Shown here one piece after another: positions 8,424 to 16,629 of a stretch of 31,556 nt of DNA. The position numbers were made by a program, and so were the translations under genes. The notes under the pieces are model-generated. The model was not told the DNA's origin, did no database searches, and saw only the letters and a list, made by a program, of their open reading frames with translations. Position 1 is the stretch's first letter; each line of letters starts with the position of its first letter. The stretch spans positions 1-31,556 of IMG/VR virus record IMGVR_UViG_3300028025_005515, one strand, 5' to 3'. The DNA comes from a virus.

Positions 8424-10568
8424 TTACGCACAACTAACACAATTTATATCATATTGTATTTTTACATTTATGATTACAGTTGCATCTATGTAACTAATAG
8501 ATGGATTACATAGTGTACTTATAGTAATTTCTCCAGTATAAGGGTCTATTGTTGCACTTTCAATTTCCGAATAAAGTGCTAATAACGTTTCAACAACACT
8601 AAAAAATACGGAGTCAGATGGAAAGTCACTCAGTGTAGTACTATTGTAGAAACCAATACTATTTACAACACCATTAACTGATACTTCACATACAAAGGTT
8701 GCCGCACTTAATAAACAATTTGTATCCCCTGACGTTAAATCAAAGAATCCTTCCAAGTACATTTGTTGAAGTCCCTTTTTAATCAGTTGTCCGCTATTTT
8801 GGAAATCATCATTACAAAGATTCAAAACTTGATATGATGATATAAGATTATACCCAAACAGAGATATACTTCTAATTTGTGTACATCCATCATCATCAGT
8901 AACACCCAAAGTATAAGTACCAGCAGATAGACCTGAAATTGTTAATCCAGTTTGACCACTTGGAACATTTGAACTCCAATTCAAGGTAAATGGTGGTGTA
9001 CCATCTAAAATAAATGTTTCTATTATTCCATCGTTACCCAAACTTGGTGATGTTGGGTTCAAAATAAAATTAACTGAAGATGAACTTGGTACTAAAATTG
9101 GTAATATTTGTTGACACGAATTTGCATCTATTACAGAAGCTGTATAATTACCTGCAGCTAAACCTGAGAAAGTATAACCTGATAAATTTGTAGTAATTAT
9201 TACACCATCTAATTCGTAAATATAAGGAGCTGTGCCACCACTACTAATATTTAAAGTGATAACACCATTATCTTGGCCACAAGTAGTTGCTGAAACAACA
9301 GATGATAATGTAAATAAAGTTGTATTATTGATTGCAACACCTTGTGTAAAAATACAAGGTCCACCATCTGTAATCTGAATAGTATAACTACCTGATGTCA
9401 AACCATTAAAGTTAACGTTAGTCGTGTTTGTAACCGTTGTTGCGGAATTACCAGTAAAGTCAATTAAAGTGTATGAATATGGTGGTGAACCACCGAAAAG
9501 TGAAATAGATACTGAACCTGAATTATCATTACATAATGAGTTTGTGGTCGAAACAGAAACATTTGTAAACGAATTTGGTGTTAAAACTACCGTGGATGCT
9601 AAAAAATTACATAAACCAGCATCAGTTACACTCACTGAAAAATTACCCGCTGAAATACCTGTAAATGTATGACTTGAGGCAAATGTTATAGTCACACTTC
9701 CATTTGAACCTGAATAATAATATGGTGCTGTACCTCCTGTAGTAACAACTGTTACACTTCCATCTGATGAGTAACATGAGGGATTTGTAACCGTGAACGT
9801 ACCTAATCCAACTGGTGGAACTTCTACAACGACAGCTGATAGATTTTTCGAACAACTAGAACCATCTGTAACTGTAACATTGTAGTTACCAGGTGTTAAT
9901 CCCGTAATTTGTGGTGTTGATTGACCATTAGACCAAGAGTATGTGTAAGGTGGAATACCAGTCAAACCAGTCACATAAAGTGCACCTGAATCAACCGCAC
10001 AACCCGCGTCATTTATAATGTATATTCCAAAATCTAAAGTTGAGGACGATTTTACAATACAACTTTCCGAACGACCAGTACAACCACCCCCATCATCAGC
10101 AACCACATAATATGTACCAGCAGACAATGAGTCAAAAACGAATTCACTTGTAAAACTTTGTCCTGAAGTTATAAATCCACTTGTTAATTCATATAAACTA
10201 AATGTACTTGTAGCATAATAGTAAGTTGTATCGGCAGTCAAACTACCATTATTTTGATTACAAGTTGTATTTTTAATACCTGAGAATGTAACACAAGTAC
10301 CAGTAGATATAAAAACACTCACAGGATAAATTGTACTTGTACCTGAACAACTATCAATCACCTCAAAAACATAAGTACCACCTGATAGACCAGTTTTTGT
10401 ATATCCACTCGTACCACCAGTTAATGGTATATTCCCCAAAGGTGGTGATAACCAAGAGATTGTATAATTTGGTGCACTACCATATATATCAATACTGAAT
10501 GCACCTGATGAGGTATTACTACAATCGCCCGTGATACTATAAACGTTTACATCTAAAAAACAAGACAT
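8424..10568 (-). CDS. Seven-repeat SprB-type virion protein
   Basis: The ATG at 10568 is preferred: it overlaps the upstream stop as TAATG and gives MSCF, like the gene at 1631. A TTG three codons upstream is the alternative start. The 714 residues hold about seven tandem SprB-like repeats of 75-85 residues each (about 1-87, 88-175, 176-251, 252-331, 332-415, 416-496, 497-572). Typical signatures are GGTAPY or GIPPYTYSW in the middle and GLSAGTYTLGVTD or GLTPGNYNVTVTD at the end, with a Cys pair per repeat in most. A different C-terminal domain (about 585-714) resembles the end of the adjacent 1025-residue protein. SprB itself is a host gliding adhesin. Here the repeats lie in a baseplate operon, so the product is probably a tail spike, fibre or baseplate-attached adhesin. 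It has no signal peptide. Confidence 0.75.
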   Translation of the reverse strand: MSCFLDVNVYSITGDCSNTSSGAFSIDIYGSAPNYTISWLSPPLGNIPLTGGTSGYTKTGLSGGTYVFEVIDSCSGTSTIYPVSVFISTGTCVTFSGIKNTTCNQNNGSLTADTTYYYATSTFSLYELTSGFITSGQSFTSEFVFDSLSAGTYYVVADDGGGCTGRSESCIVKSSSTLDFGIYIINDAGCAVDSGALYVTGLTGIPPYTYSWSNGQSTPQITGLTPGNYNVTVTDGSSCSKNLSAVVVEVPPVGLGTFTVTNPSCYSSDGSVTVVTTGGTAPYYYSGSNGSVTITFASSHTFTGISAGNFSVSVTDAGLCNFLASTVVLTPNSFTNVSVSTTNSLCNDNSGSVSISLFGGSPPYSYTLIDFTGNSATTVTNTTNVNFNGLTSGSYTIQITDGGPCIFTQGVAINNTTLFTLSSVVSATTCGQDNGVITLNISSGGTAPYIYELDGVIITTNLSGYTFSGLAAGNYTASVIDANSCQQILPILVPSSSSVNFILNPTSPSLGNDGIIETFILDGTPPFTLNWSSNVPSGQTGLTISGLSAGTYTLGVTDDDGCTQIRSISLFGYNLISSYQVLNLCNDDFQNSGQLIKKGLQQMYLEGFFDLTSGDTNCLLSAATFVCEVSVNGVVNSIGFYNSTTLSDFPSDSVFFSVVETLLALYSEIESATIDPYTGEITISTLCNPSISYIDATVIINVKIQYDINCVSCA
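8853..10568 (-). repeat. Tandem SprB-like protein repeats (about seven units)
   Basis: The units are diverged at residue level and share mainly the PPY/APY turn, the GL(S/T)xGxY strand and the closing V(T/I)D with Cys. They are therefore old duplications rather than recent DNA repeats. The unit at about residues 88-175 has lost the PPY turn, and the last unit (497-572) lacks the early Cys. Confidence 0.75.
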
Positions 10569-13500
10569 TATATACAATAAATTGAGAAGTTTATTCCGAC
10601 ATTTAATTTAAAATTAATATCAGTTTCAGGTATGGTACATATCTGATTATATACTACAATAGTATCATTAGTTGTAAAGTAATAATCATACCCCAATGGT
10701 TTTAACAAATTCAAAGCTGAAACAATTGCTGTGTCCCAATCAGAGGTTGTTGGATAACTCAATGGAATAAAATTATATCCGATTCCATTAAAGAATGGAT
10801 ACGATACTACTTGAACATCATCTATCCTAATATCAACATACCATTGTGTTGTTAGATTATTTAAACTACAATTGTTCGGATCATACCCAACTGATGTTAA
10901 ATATTCATTTAATAATTTTCCTAATACACTACCAAAGTTGGGAAGTTTAGGATCACTTTCCCAAGGATATTTTGGACATTCAGTATTTTGTACTGGACAA
11001 TCGTAAGTATATATGTTATCAATCAATTCACAAGGTCTACACAAAGGTGGTCTCAACGCAATAATTGTTGCATCAGGGGCAGTACCACCCCCAGTTTCAG
11101 GTGTTGGTTGAGTTATTATCTGACAACCTCTTTGTCTTTTCCATTGAAATTTTTGTCTATGGAAAATTGAATTTTCCATTTTTACACCAGTGTTCCAAAT
11201 AGTGGTTGCTGGCACCATTTGTTCAATCAAACGAATCCAATAATCACCCAAACCATTGACGTAATCAATCATCGTTTTATAGGTAAAATTATTGTTTGGA
11301 ATATTCACATCTTGTAACGATTGTAAGTACTTCCAATATATCGATTGTAGTGTTGGATATCCACTTGTTTTTCCATCTGTAGAAAATTGTCTATTTCTTA
11401 CATTGATTGTGTTTTTCCAAAACGTCTGAGCAAATTCAAAAAATGTTTTCTGTTTTGGTTGAGGATTAATAATAGTCCAATCCACACCACCTCTATCAGG
11501 ATAACAAGTTGCAGCATTAGGAAAACATCCATTTGGATTTACGTAGTTCAACCCTTGATTAGGTATTGGATAGTTCAAAGTGGATGACATAAACCACACA
11601 TCATAAACCAACCCCTGAGCAGGATTTAAAAATATTTCAGTATTTTTAACATTTAAAACTAATTTGTCATCGGAAACAAAATATCTCGCGTTTATACCAC
11701 CATCCAAATTAACTCTCGTTAATACTTCATCATCATACCAAGATTTATTATTATCAATCGAAGGTGATAAACTATAACCAAGTTGTAAAAATGGAAATTT
11801 TCTAAATCTATCCAAATATTCCTGACCATATGTATATGGTTTCAAACTTGTTTGATAGTCAGGATTATTACCACTAAATACACTTAAAGTAAAATCGACT
11901 TGTTCTGGTGCCCTGTGTTGTGGAGTTTGTTCAAACCAACCACTACCTATTTGGAAATAATAAGATTCACTATCTGTAATAGTTTTGGGAAATCCTAAGT
12001 TATCTATTGGAAATTCATCAATTGTAATATTAACATCCGTAATTGTAGCAGTTGTAGTGAATCCCGTGTATTGAACACCAAAAATTGTGAATACATTCGA
12101 ACTTTCCAAAGTCGGAGTTTGTTCGACTAATGTACCACCTGAAATTTGTGCGAAATATCTGTTGAATTTATCAATATTTATTCTTTGGTCGGCCAAATAG
12201 ACATATTCATTAAACTCAATTAAAGCATCAGGTGCACCAATCAACCTTAATAAATTTTCAATTGATTTTCTAGTACCTTTAGATTTAAAAAGGAATGCAG
12301 TATTCAAAATTATATTTCTATAAAACTGATAATTTAATTCATCAGGTGTTTGAGACACTGGAACACCAGAAAAGTTTGATTTTTCTTGGTTGGGTTGCCC
12401 AAATACAGAACCTAAAAAATCTGAGTTAGTAATAGGTGAAATGTTAGTTTGCCACCCTAATGTTTGTGCTAAATTTCTTAATAATTGTGATGATATATCA
12501 TTACCAACATTATAATTTACGGAGGTTGTGTAAGCTAAACCATATATGTATTTGTTAATTTCATCGAAACTTCTACCATATAATTGTAAAACTTTATCCA
12601 TCTTTTGTCCGATTGTATCAAACTCTTTAAAAGCTGGTGTGGTAAAAAATCTTGAAATTAAGTTAGTACGATAAGAGTCGAAAGATTCACTTATATCATT
12701 TAGATTTGTCAAATAATCCGTAAAACTTCCTGAAATGATATCTAAATTCCATATACCAAGTATTGGCCAAGTTACAGAATCAGTATCACTAAAATATGTT
12801 CCATCATCACTTTCTTTAGGTACAACGAAAGATGCGGTATAAATTGGTGTTGATGTTCTATTTAATAAAAAGTTTTCAACCTCATCTAAGTTTTCATTAA
12901 AAACTTTATTAACCTCTTGGTCATTTGGTCTAATTATAATATTATCATATACTATTGTTTGACTCGAAAAAGGGTTTCCAACAATAGTAACATTTAACAA
13001 TCCACTTGTTAAACTTTCTGTTGGTATAATTCTTAACAATTGATAACCAACTTCTTGGAAATACAAAGAATATTTTGCATATTCCAAGGTCATATTTCTC
13101 AATTGTGAAACCTGAATTTCTCTTAGTTGTAAGTTTCTAGTTGAGTTAGTCGTGAAGTCAATTCCGAATGGATTTCTTATTTTCGTTAAATCTAAATCAA
13201 ATGTTGTTTCATTATATGTTTGACTATAAACAACGTTGAAGGCCGTAACTCCAGTACTATAATCAACTCTCAATGTTGTTGACTCTAATGCCGCAGGAAA
13301 ATAACTAATGACTTGTGTGATAGCAGCCGACATTCTTTTAGCCATCGAGCCATACATAACAAAATTAGTTACTTGGGTTAGATCAAAATTTGGATATACT
13401 TTGAAGTTTTTTTCAACAATAAGCCTCGATTGATTTACGTCTGATATACCCAATCCATCTAAGTTTATCGGATTCGAGAAAACACCAGTAGAAAAATTTC

Positions 13501-13645
13501 TATTGACCTTTTCTGAACTCGACAAAGTAAAATTAAAATTACCTTGGGTTAATCCTCCACCAGCAACAAGTTGTAATCCAACTAAATTGTCTGAAAAAGT
13601 TCCAAGACCCGATGGTTTTTGTGGTGGACATGTAAATTTAGCCAT
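10568..13645 (-). CDS. Putative baseplate wedge protein, gp7/P2 gpI-like
   Basis: The protein has 1025 residues, close to T4 gp7 (about 1030). Residues 345-480 resemble the P2 gpI tail-protein family: a helix with LLRNLAQTLGW, then FYRNIILNTAFLFKSKGTRKS and LLRLIGAPDALIEFNEYV, with the family's KGT at 456-458. In contractile tails the gpI/gp7 type protein pairs with two copies of the gpJ/gp6 type to form the wedge core, and gp6 is encoded in the same operon. The N-terminal 340 residues are beta-rich. Residues of about 860-900 hold several Cys (CRPCELIDNIYTYDC) and may bind metal or form disulfides. The last 125 residues resemble the C-terminus of the next gene. The start overlaps the stop of the upstream gene (TAATG at 13645). 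The gp7 equivalence is inferred from the gpI-like segment, size and location. Confidence 0.6.
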   Translation of the reverse strand: MAKFTCPPQKPSGLGTFSDNLVGLQLVAGGGLTQGNFNFTLSSSEKVNRNFSTGVFSNPINLDGLGISDVNQSRLIVEKNFKVYPNFDLTQVTNFVMYGSMAKRMSAAITQVISYFPAALESTTLRVDYSTGVTAFNVVYSQTYNETTFDLDLTKIRNPFGIDFTTNSTRNLQLREIQVSQLRNMTLEYAKYSLYFQEVGYQLLRIIPTESLTSGLLNVTIVGNPFSSQTIVYDNIIIRPNDQEVNKVFNENLDEVENFLLNRTSTPIYTASFVVPKESDDGTYFSDTDSVTWPILGIWNLDIISGSFTDYLTNLNDISESFDSYRTNLISRFFTTPAFKEFDTIGQKMDKVLQLYGRSFDEINKYIYGLAYTTSVNYNVGNDISSQLLRNLAQTLGWQTNISPITNSDFLGSVFGQPNQEKSNFSGVPVSQTPDELNYQFYRNIILNTAFLFKSKGTRKSIENLLRLIGAPDALIEFNEYVYLADQRINIDKFNRYFAQISGGTLVEQTPTLESSNVFTIFGVQYTGFTTTATITDVNITIDEFPIDNLGFPKTITDSESYYFQIGSGWFEQTPQHRAPEQVDFTLSVFSGNNPDYQTSLKPYTYGQEYLDRFRKFPFLQLGYSLSPSIDNNKSWYDDEVLTRVNLDGGINARYFVSDDKLVLNVKNTEIFLNPAQGLVYDVWFMSSTLNYPIPNQGLNYVNPNGCFPNAATCYPDRGGVDWTIINPQPKQKTFFEFAQTFWKNTINVRNRQFSTDGKTSGYPTLQSIYWKYLQSLQDVNIPNNNFTYKTMIDYVNGLGDYWIRLIEQMVPATTIWNTGVKMENSIFHRQKFQWKRQRGCQIITQPTPETGGGTAPDATIIALRPPLCRPCELIDNIYTYDCPVQNTECPKYPWESDPKLPNFGSVLGKLLNEYLTSVGYDPNNCSLNNLTTQWYVDIRIDDVQVVSYPFFNGIGYNFIPLSYPTTSDWDTAIVSALNLLKPLGYDYYFTTNDTIVVYNQICTIPETDINFKLNVGINFSIYCI

Positions 13646-14553
13646 TATGCTGTTATATTAGTAAAGTTTTTACTGAAATCGATATTATTACCTCTATCTT
13701 GTCTAACTTCATAAAGAAGTTCATTAAATTGGTCTCTAATTTCGTAAAGGTTATATTGTCTATAGATGTTATTTTGTGGATCATACATTGTGTAGATACC
13801 ATCATCAATTGATTTTGTTTGATTACCGAACAGAGCAATTGCCAATGTTGAAAAGTCGTGTTCAGCGACTTCAATATCTAATGTAATTGGGTTGAAAAAG
13901 GTATTAGTTATTATAATATCTTGGTCAGGTTGTCCAATATAAGGTATTGCATTTGGTTTGTTTGTTGGCGCTGACGATGGAGACAATGTACAAAATAAAA
14001 TGTTACTTGAACTATCTGTATATCTGTAGCGAATTGCTTTTTGTGATGTATTAGTCAAATTTTGTATTACTGGTTCACAGAAAAAAGAAGAGGTAATTAC
14101 TCTAAAGAAATTCGGTATTTTTGAGCCATCAGTATTCAAATATTCAACTCTAAAACCAACTAAACCCTGATTAGTAAATTTATTTCTATATTGGTTAGGA
14201 ACTTGATTTAAATCAATAATTATTCCTCTAACATTTGGAAGTGCAGATAAAACACCACAATCAAGAATTTTAGTTCTTATTTGTGTTGGTCTAATATACA
14301 ATGTATAAATTCCCAACGCATTAAATTGATCTGCAGGTAATTTAAGATTATATAAACCACCCAATATTTCAATATTGGCATTTCCACCCGTACTTTGATT
14401 ATTAAAATAAGGTCTTAATATTGAAACAGAATCCAATTTGGTCAAAACAAAATTCGCAGTGTCGTCCCTCGATGGGGTATAGTGTAAGATGATTTCAACA
14501 TCTTCAGGTGAAACATCTGATGGTCTTATTGTTCCATAACTCGCAAGTGCCAT
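13645..14553 (-). CDS. Baseplate-cluster protein of unknown function (302 residues)
   Basis: The protein begins MALASYGTIRPSDVSPEDVE. It is mixed alpha/beta with no signal peptide, transmembrane segment or enzyme motif. Visible landmarks are IRPTQIRTKILDCGVL, RGIIIDLNQVPNQYR and a C-terminal YDPQNNIYRQYNLYEIRDQF, which looks helical. Its size is near that of T4 gp8 (334), a wedge protein, and it directly precedes the gp7-like gene as a possible partner, but I see no residue-level match and do not claim it. The stop overlaps the next start as TAATG, which suggests coupled translation and matched amounts. A 55-base leader with promoter-like motifs precedes it, so it may begin a sub-transcript that continues with the gp7-like and SprB-repeat genes. 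Confidence 0.6.
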   Translation of the reverse strand: MALASYGTIRPSDVSPEDVEIILHYTPSRDDTANFVLTKLDSVSILRPYFNNQSTGGNANIEILGGLYNLKLPADQFNALGIYTLYIRPTQIRTKILDCGVLSALPNVRGIIIDLNQVPNQYRNKFTNQGLVGFRVEYLNTDGSKIPNFFRVITSSFFCEPVIQNLTNTSQKAIRYRYTDSSSNILFCTLSPSSAPTNKPNAIPYIGQPDQDIIITNTFFNPITLDIEVAEHDFSTLAIALFGNQTKSIDDGIYTMYDPQNNIYRQYNLYEIRDQFNELLYEVRQDRGNNIDFSKNFTNITA

Positions 14554-14608
14554 TTATTACATTTTTATATTTTATTTATACTCACTAACTTATTTATAAA
14601 TATAGAAG
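14554..14608 (-). promoter_or_regulatory. Candidate internal promoter with T4-late-like box and hairpin
   Basis: Read on the minus strand, a 7-bp stem (bases 606-612 and 585-591 of the 14000 block, CTAACTT and AAGTTAG) closes around the palindrome ATTTATAAAT. It overlaps the stop of the 391-residue gene. Two exact TATAAATA boxes on the minus strand lie at 14573-14580 and 14591-14598. TATAAATA is the T4 late promoter core. TATTTAT in the sense direction lies at 14596-14602. The box at 14573-14580 is 19 bases before the ATG. Whether this phage uses a T4-type late sigma factor is not visible here, and AT-rich DNA makes chance matches easy. Confidence 0.4.
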
Positions 14609-15784
14609 TTAGAACTTTGTAACTTTAAAAAATCCATATCCATAATTGTCCAAATCTCCTAAATTGTCTACCTCACCTAATCTTACTAATGTTTCAATAC
14701 CTGAATTCTTCCCCCTTTCGACAAAAACATTTGTTTGAATTACTGGTTCATCTATAACATTCAACAAAGCCTCATTTTTAGTTATAGCAGAACAAACCAT
14801 GTCTATTTGAGATACACCAGATACAATAAACAAAGTTGTACCATCAGGATAATCATAGTAATCAACACCATTAATTGTATATGCAGTATATCCGTTTGGA
14901 TTAGGTCCCCAAAATGTCCCAATAGTACCACTTGACCCTATTACTTGAGTCCCAATATCGTACTTACCATCGTATAACGAGGTTCTTTTACCATAAACCT
15001 CTAAATCACTTAATCCTGATTTACTATAACCAGTTATGATTAATGGTTCGTTACCCAAGAAATTATTAAATCCATCTAAACTTGTTTCACAATCACTATC
15101 ACCACTATAGATATAGTTGTAATTTAACGCTGAACCTGACCAACTTCCACCAAGTGGTGTAAAGTATGCAGTACCATTTGGGTTATTAATTGTGACAGAC
15201 GAAAAAGGTATTGTAATCGTTTTTTTAATCGTATTGTAACCCCAAGGACTCATACCTGACATAGATATCGTGTACTCACCACCAGTTACATATGTATGTG
15301 AATATGGTGTTGAGGTATAAGGACTAACTGGAGTTACAACACCATCACCCCAATCAATTTGATAATTAGAAAATGAAAGATATTTTTTTAATTCTATTTC
15401 AGATGTATTATATAAATTTACAGTAAAATTGTAAGGAAAATAAGGTGAACCTGAAAACACAAAATTTGTCATAACATCTTGTTGGAGAATCATTCCATCG
15501 AATACTGAGTAATATCCGAAATCCACCGCACTTTGTGTTAACATAATTGGGATAGTCAACCCTGTCAACAAAGAATCCCCATTGGTTCCACCAGTTAAAA
15601 CTTGTGTCATAGAAGAATAGACATATGTAAAACCAGTATTTCTAAACGTTGTTTGAGTTGTTGTAATTGTACAACAAGGATCAGGTTCTATCGTAGGTGA
15701 ATTACCTGCCAAGAATGGTACAACAAATAAGTCATTCGAAATAACTTCTGGTGAAATTCGTATATTATAAATTTTACTTTCCAT
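14609..15784 (-). CDS. Baseplate-cluster protein with PKD-like domain (391 residues)
   Basis: The clearest domain is PKD-like (about 118-193). It has YQIDWGDG (Asp144-Trp-Gly-Asp-Gly148), then YSHTYVTGGEYTISMSG, the two hallmarks of PKD Ig-like folds. These domains usually mediate protein or glycan contacts. The N-terminal 110 residues include a CC pair (37-38). The C-terminal 40 residues have a striking polar pattern, FVERGKNSGIETLVRLGEVDNLGD followed by LDNYGYGFFKV (quoted in pieces), which looks like a conserved attachment segment rather than a linker. The start overlaps the upstream stop as TAATG (15784). It is probably a structural protein of the baseplate periphery. The domain call is firm; the role is inferred. 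Confidence 0.6.
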   Translation of the reverse strand: MESKIYNIRISPEVISNDLFVVPFLAGNSPTIEPDPCCTITTTQTTFRNTGFTYVYSSMTQVLTGGTNGDSLLTGLTIPIMLTQSAVDFGYYSVFDGMILQQDVMTNFVFSGSPYFPYNFTVNLYNTSEIELKKYLSFSNYQIDWGDGVVTPVSPYTSTPYSHTYVTGGEYTISMSGMSPWGYNTIKKTITIPFSSVTINNPNGTAYFTPLGGSWSGSALNYNYIYSGDSDCETSLDGFNNFLGNEPLIITGYSKSGLSDLEVYGKRTSLYDGKYDIGTQVIGSSGTIGTFWGPNPNGYTAYTINGVDYYDYPDGTTLFIVSGVSQIDMVCSAITKNEALLNVIDEPVIQTNVFVERGKNSGIETLVRLGEVDNLGDLDNYGYGFFKVTKF

Positions 15785-16629
15785 TATAAACTTGGTGGAT
15801 TTACATATTCATACCATTTCATAGGATTTGTTGTTGTTCCTATTCTAGTATTAGGGTTATTACCATCATATATTTCATATGTTTTGGTTTCGTAATTCAA
15901 GATTACTTTATGATAAAAATACTTACCTGATTCAAATTGATATTTGTTTGGTAAACTACATTGTGGTACATTCATCATTCTAACAAAAACACCCTCTTTT
16001 GCATCAAAAAACTTTATTGACATATAAAACGTGTTTATTGTCAAAAATTGTGGTATATCTAACCAATAAACAAAAAAACCTTCCTTATCACCAACGAAGT
16101 CCAATTTAAATTTTGGTATTTTTATTTTTACTGATGGTATGTAAGGTGAAATTGACGCTGTGGTAGTAAAACCTTGTTGTGTTGGTATTATGATGGTAAA
16201 ATAGTTAGTTTGATTTTTTTCATCATTACTATCATAAAAGTCCAATTTGAAAAAAGAATTGGCAAATGAATTTGCAAAATAATATAACTCTTTTGAGTTA
16301 AACCCTTCAGCTAAATAATTATTTACCCACAAACCTAAATCAGTAGAAGTTGGTAGTGGGCAAGTGGTCGCACTCAGTGTATTTACATTTCCACTATAAA
16401 AATAAAATTCATAATTTACTGATGTTTCCGTATTTGTAGGAGAATATTCATTATGAGCATACCTTCCTACCTCAAAGTCGGTAGCAACTCCAATAACCTC
16501 ACCTAATACTTCATCCTCATAGAGTTCAATACTATCGGTTCTACCTAAGAAATCTTCTGTAATTTCAATAGGTATGTTGATTTCTTGATCCGTTGTTGGT
16601 AATGTTATATAATATCTGTTACTATTCAC
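15784..16629 (-). CDS. Hypothetical structural protein (281 residues), GTG start
   Basis: The start is GTG at 16629, within the end of the upstream gene; the two overlap by eight bases (GTGAATAG). No other early Met exists, so GTG is favoured. The protein is acidic at the N-terminus (EITEDFLGRTDSIELYEDEV) and rich in aromatic residues. Its second half looks like a beta sandwich, with an alternating IPSVKIKIPKFKLDF stretch and the paired FFVYWLDIP and FVRMMNVPQ strands. The late segment FYHKVILNYETKTYEIYDG resembles strands of concanavalin-type jelly rolls, but this is only an impression. It has no transmembrane segment or signal. Close packing and overlap on both sides place it in the baseplate operon. 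I do not recognise the family. Confidence 0.55.
   Translation of the reverse strand: MNSNRYYITLPTTDQEINIPIEITEDFLGRTDSIELYEDEVLGEVIGVATDFEVGRYAHNEYSPTNTETSVNYEFYFYSGNVNTLSATTCPLPTSTDLGLWVNNYLAEGFNSKELYYFANSFANSFFKLDFYDSNDEKNQTNYFTIIIPTQQGFTTTASISPYIPSVKIKIPKFKLDFVGDKEGFFVYWLDIPQFLTINTFYMSIKFFDAKEGVFVRMMNVPQCSLPNKYQFESGKYFYHKVILNYETKTYEIYDGNNPNTRIGTTTNPMKWYEYVNPPSL

Noticed and set aside
8438-8463. Possible plus-strand terminator after the RuvC-like gene (ACAAT, loop, ATTGT, then T-rich)
   Set aside because: The stem has only five pairs with a single G:C pair and a nine-base loop, too weak in AT-rich DNA to report as a terminator.
8853-10568. SprB repeat array as a host adhesin gene or a misassembled host fragment
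   Set aside because: The gene overlaps the preceding wedge-like gene as TAATG, shares a C-terminal module with it, and lacks a signal peptide and a type IX secretion tail.
13645-14553. Calling the 302-residue protein gp8
   Set aside because: Size and position are suggestive, but no residue pattern supports it, so it is left as unknown.
14595-14602. TATAAATA on the plus strand as a promoter for plus-strand genes
   Set aside because: It is part of a palindrome, and the only genes to the right of it on either strand for thousands of bases are minus-strand, so a plus-strand promoter here has no target.
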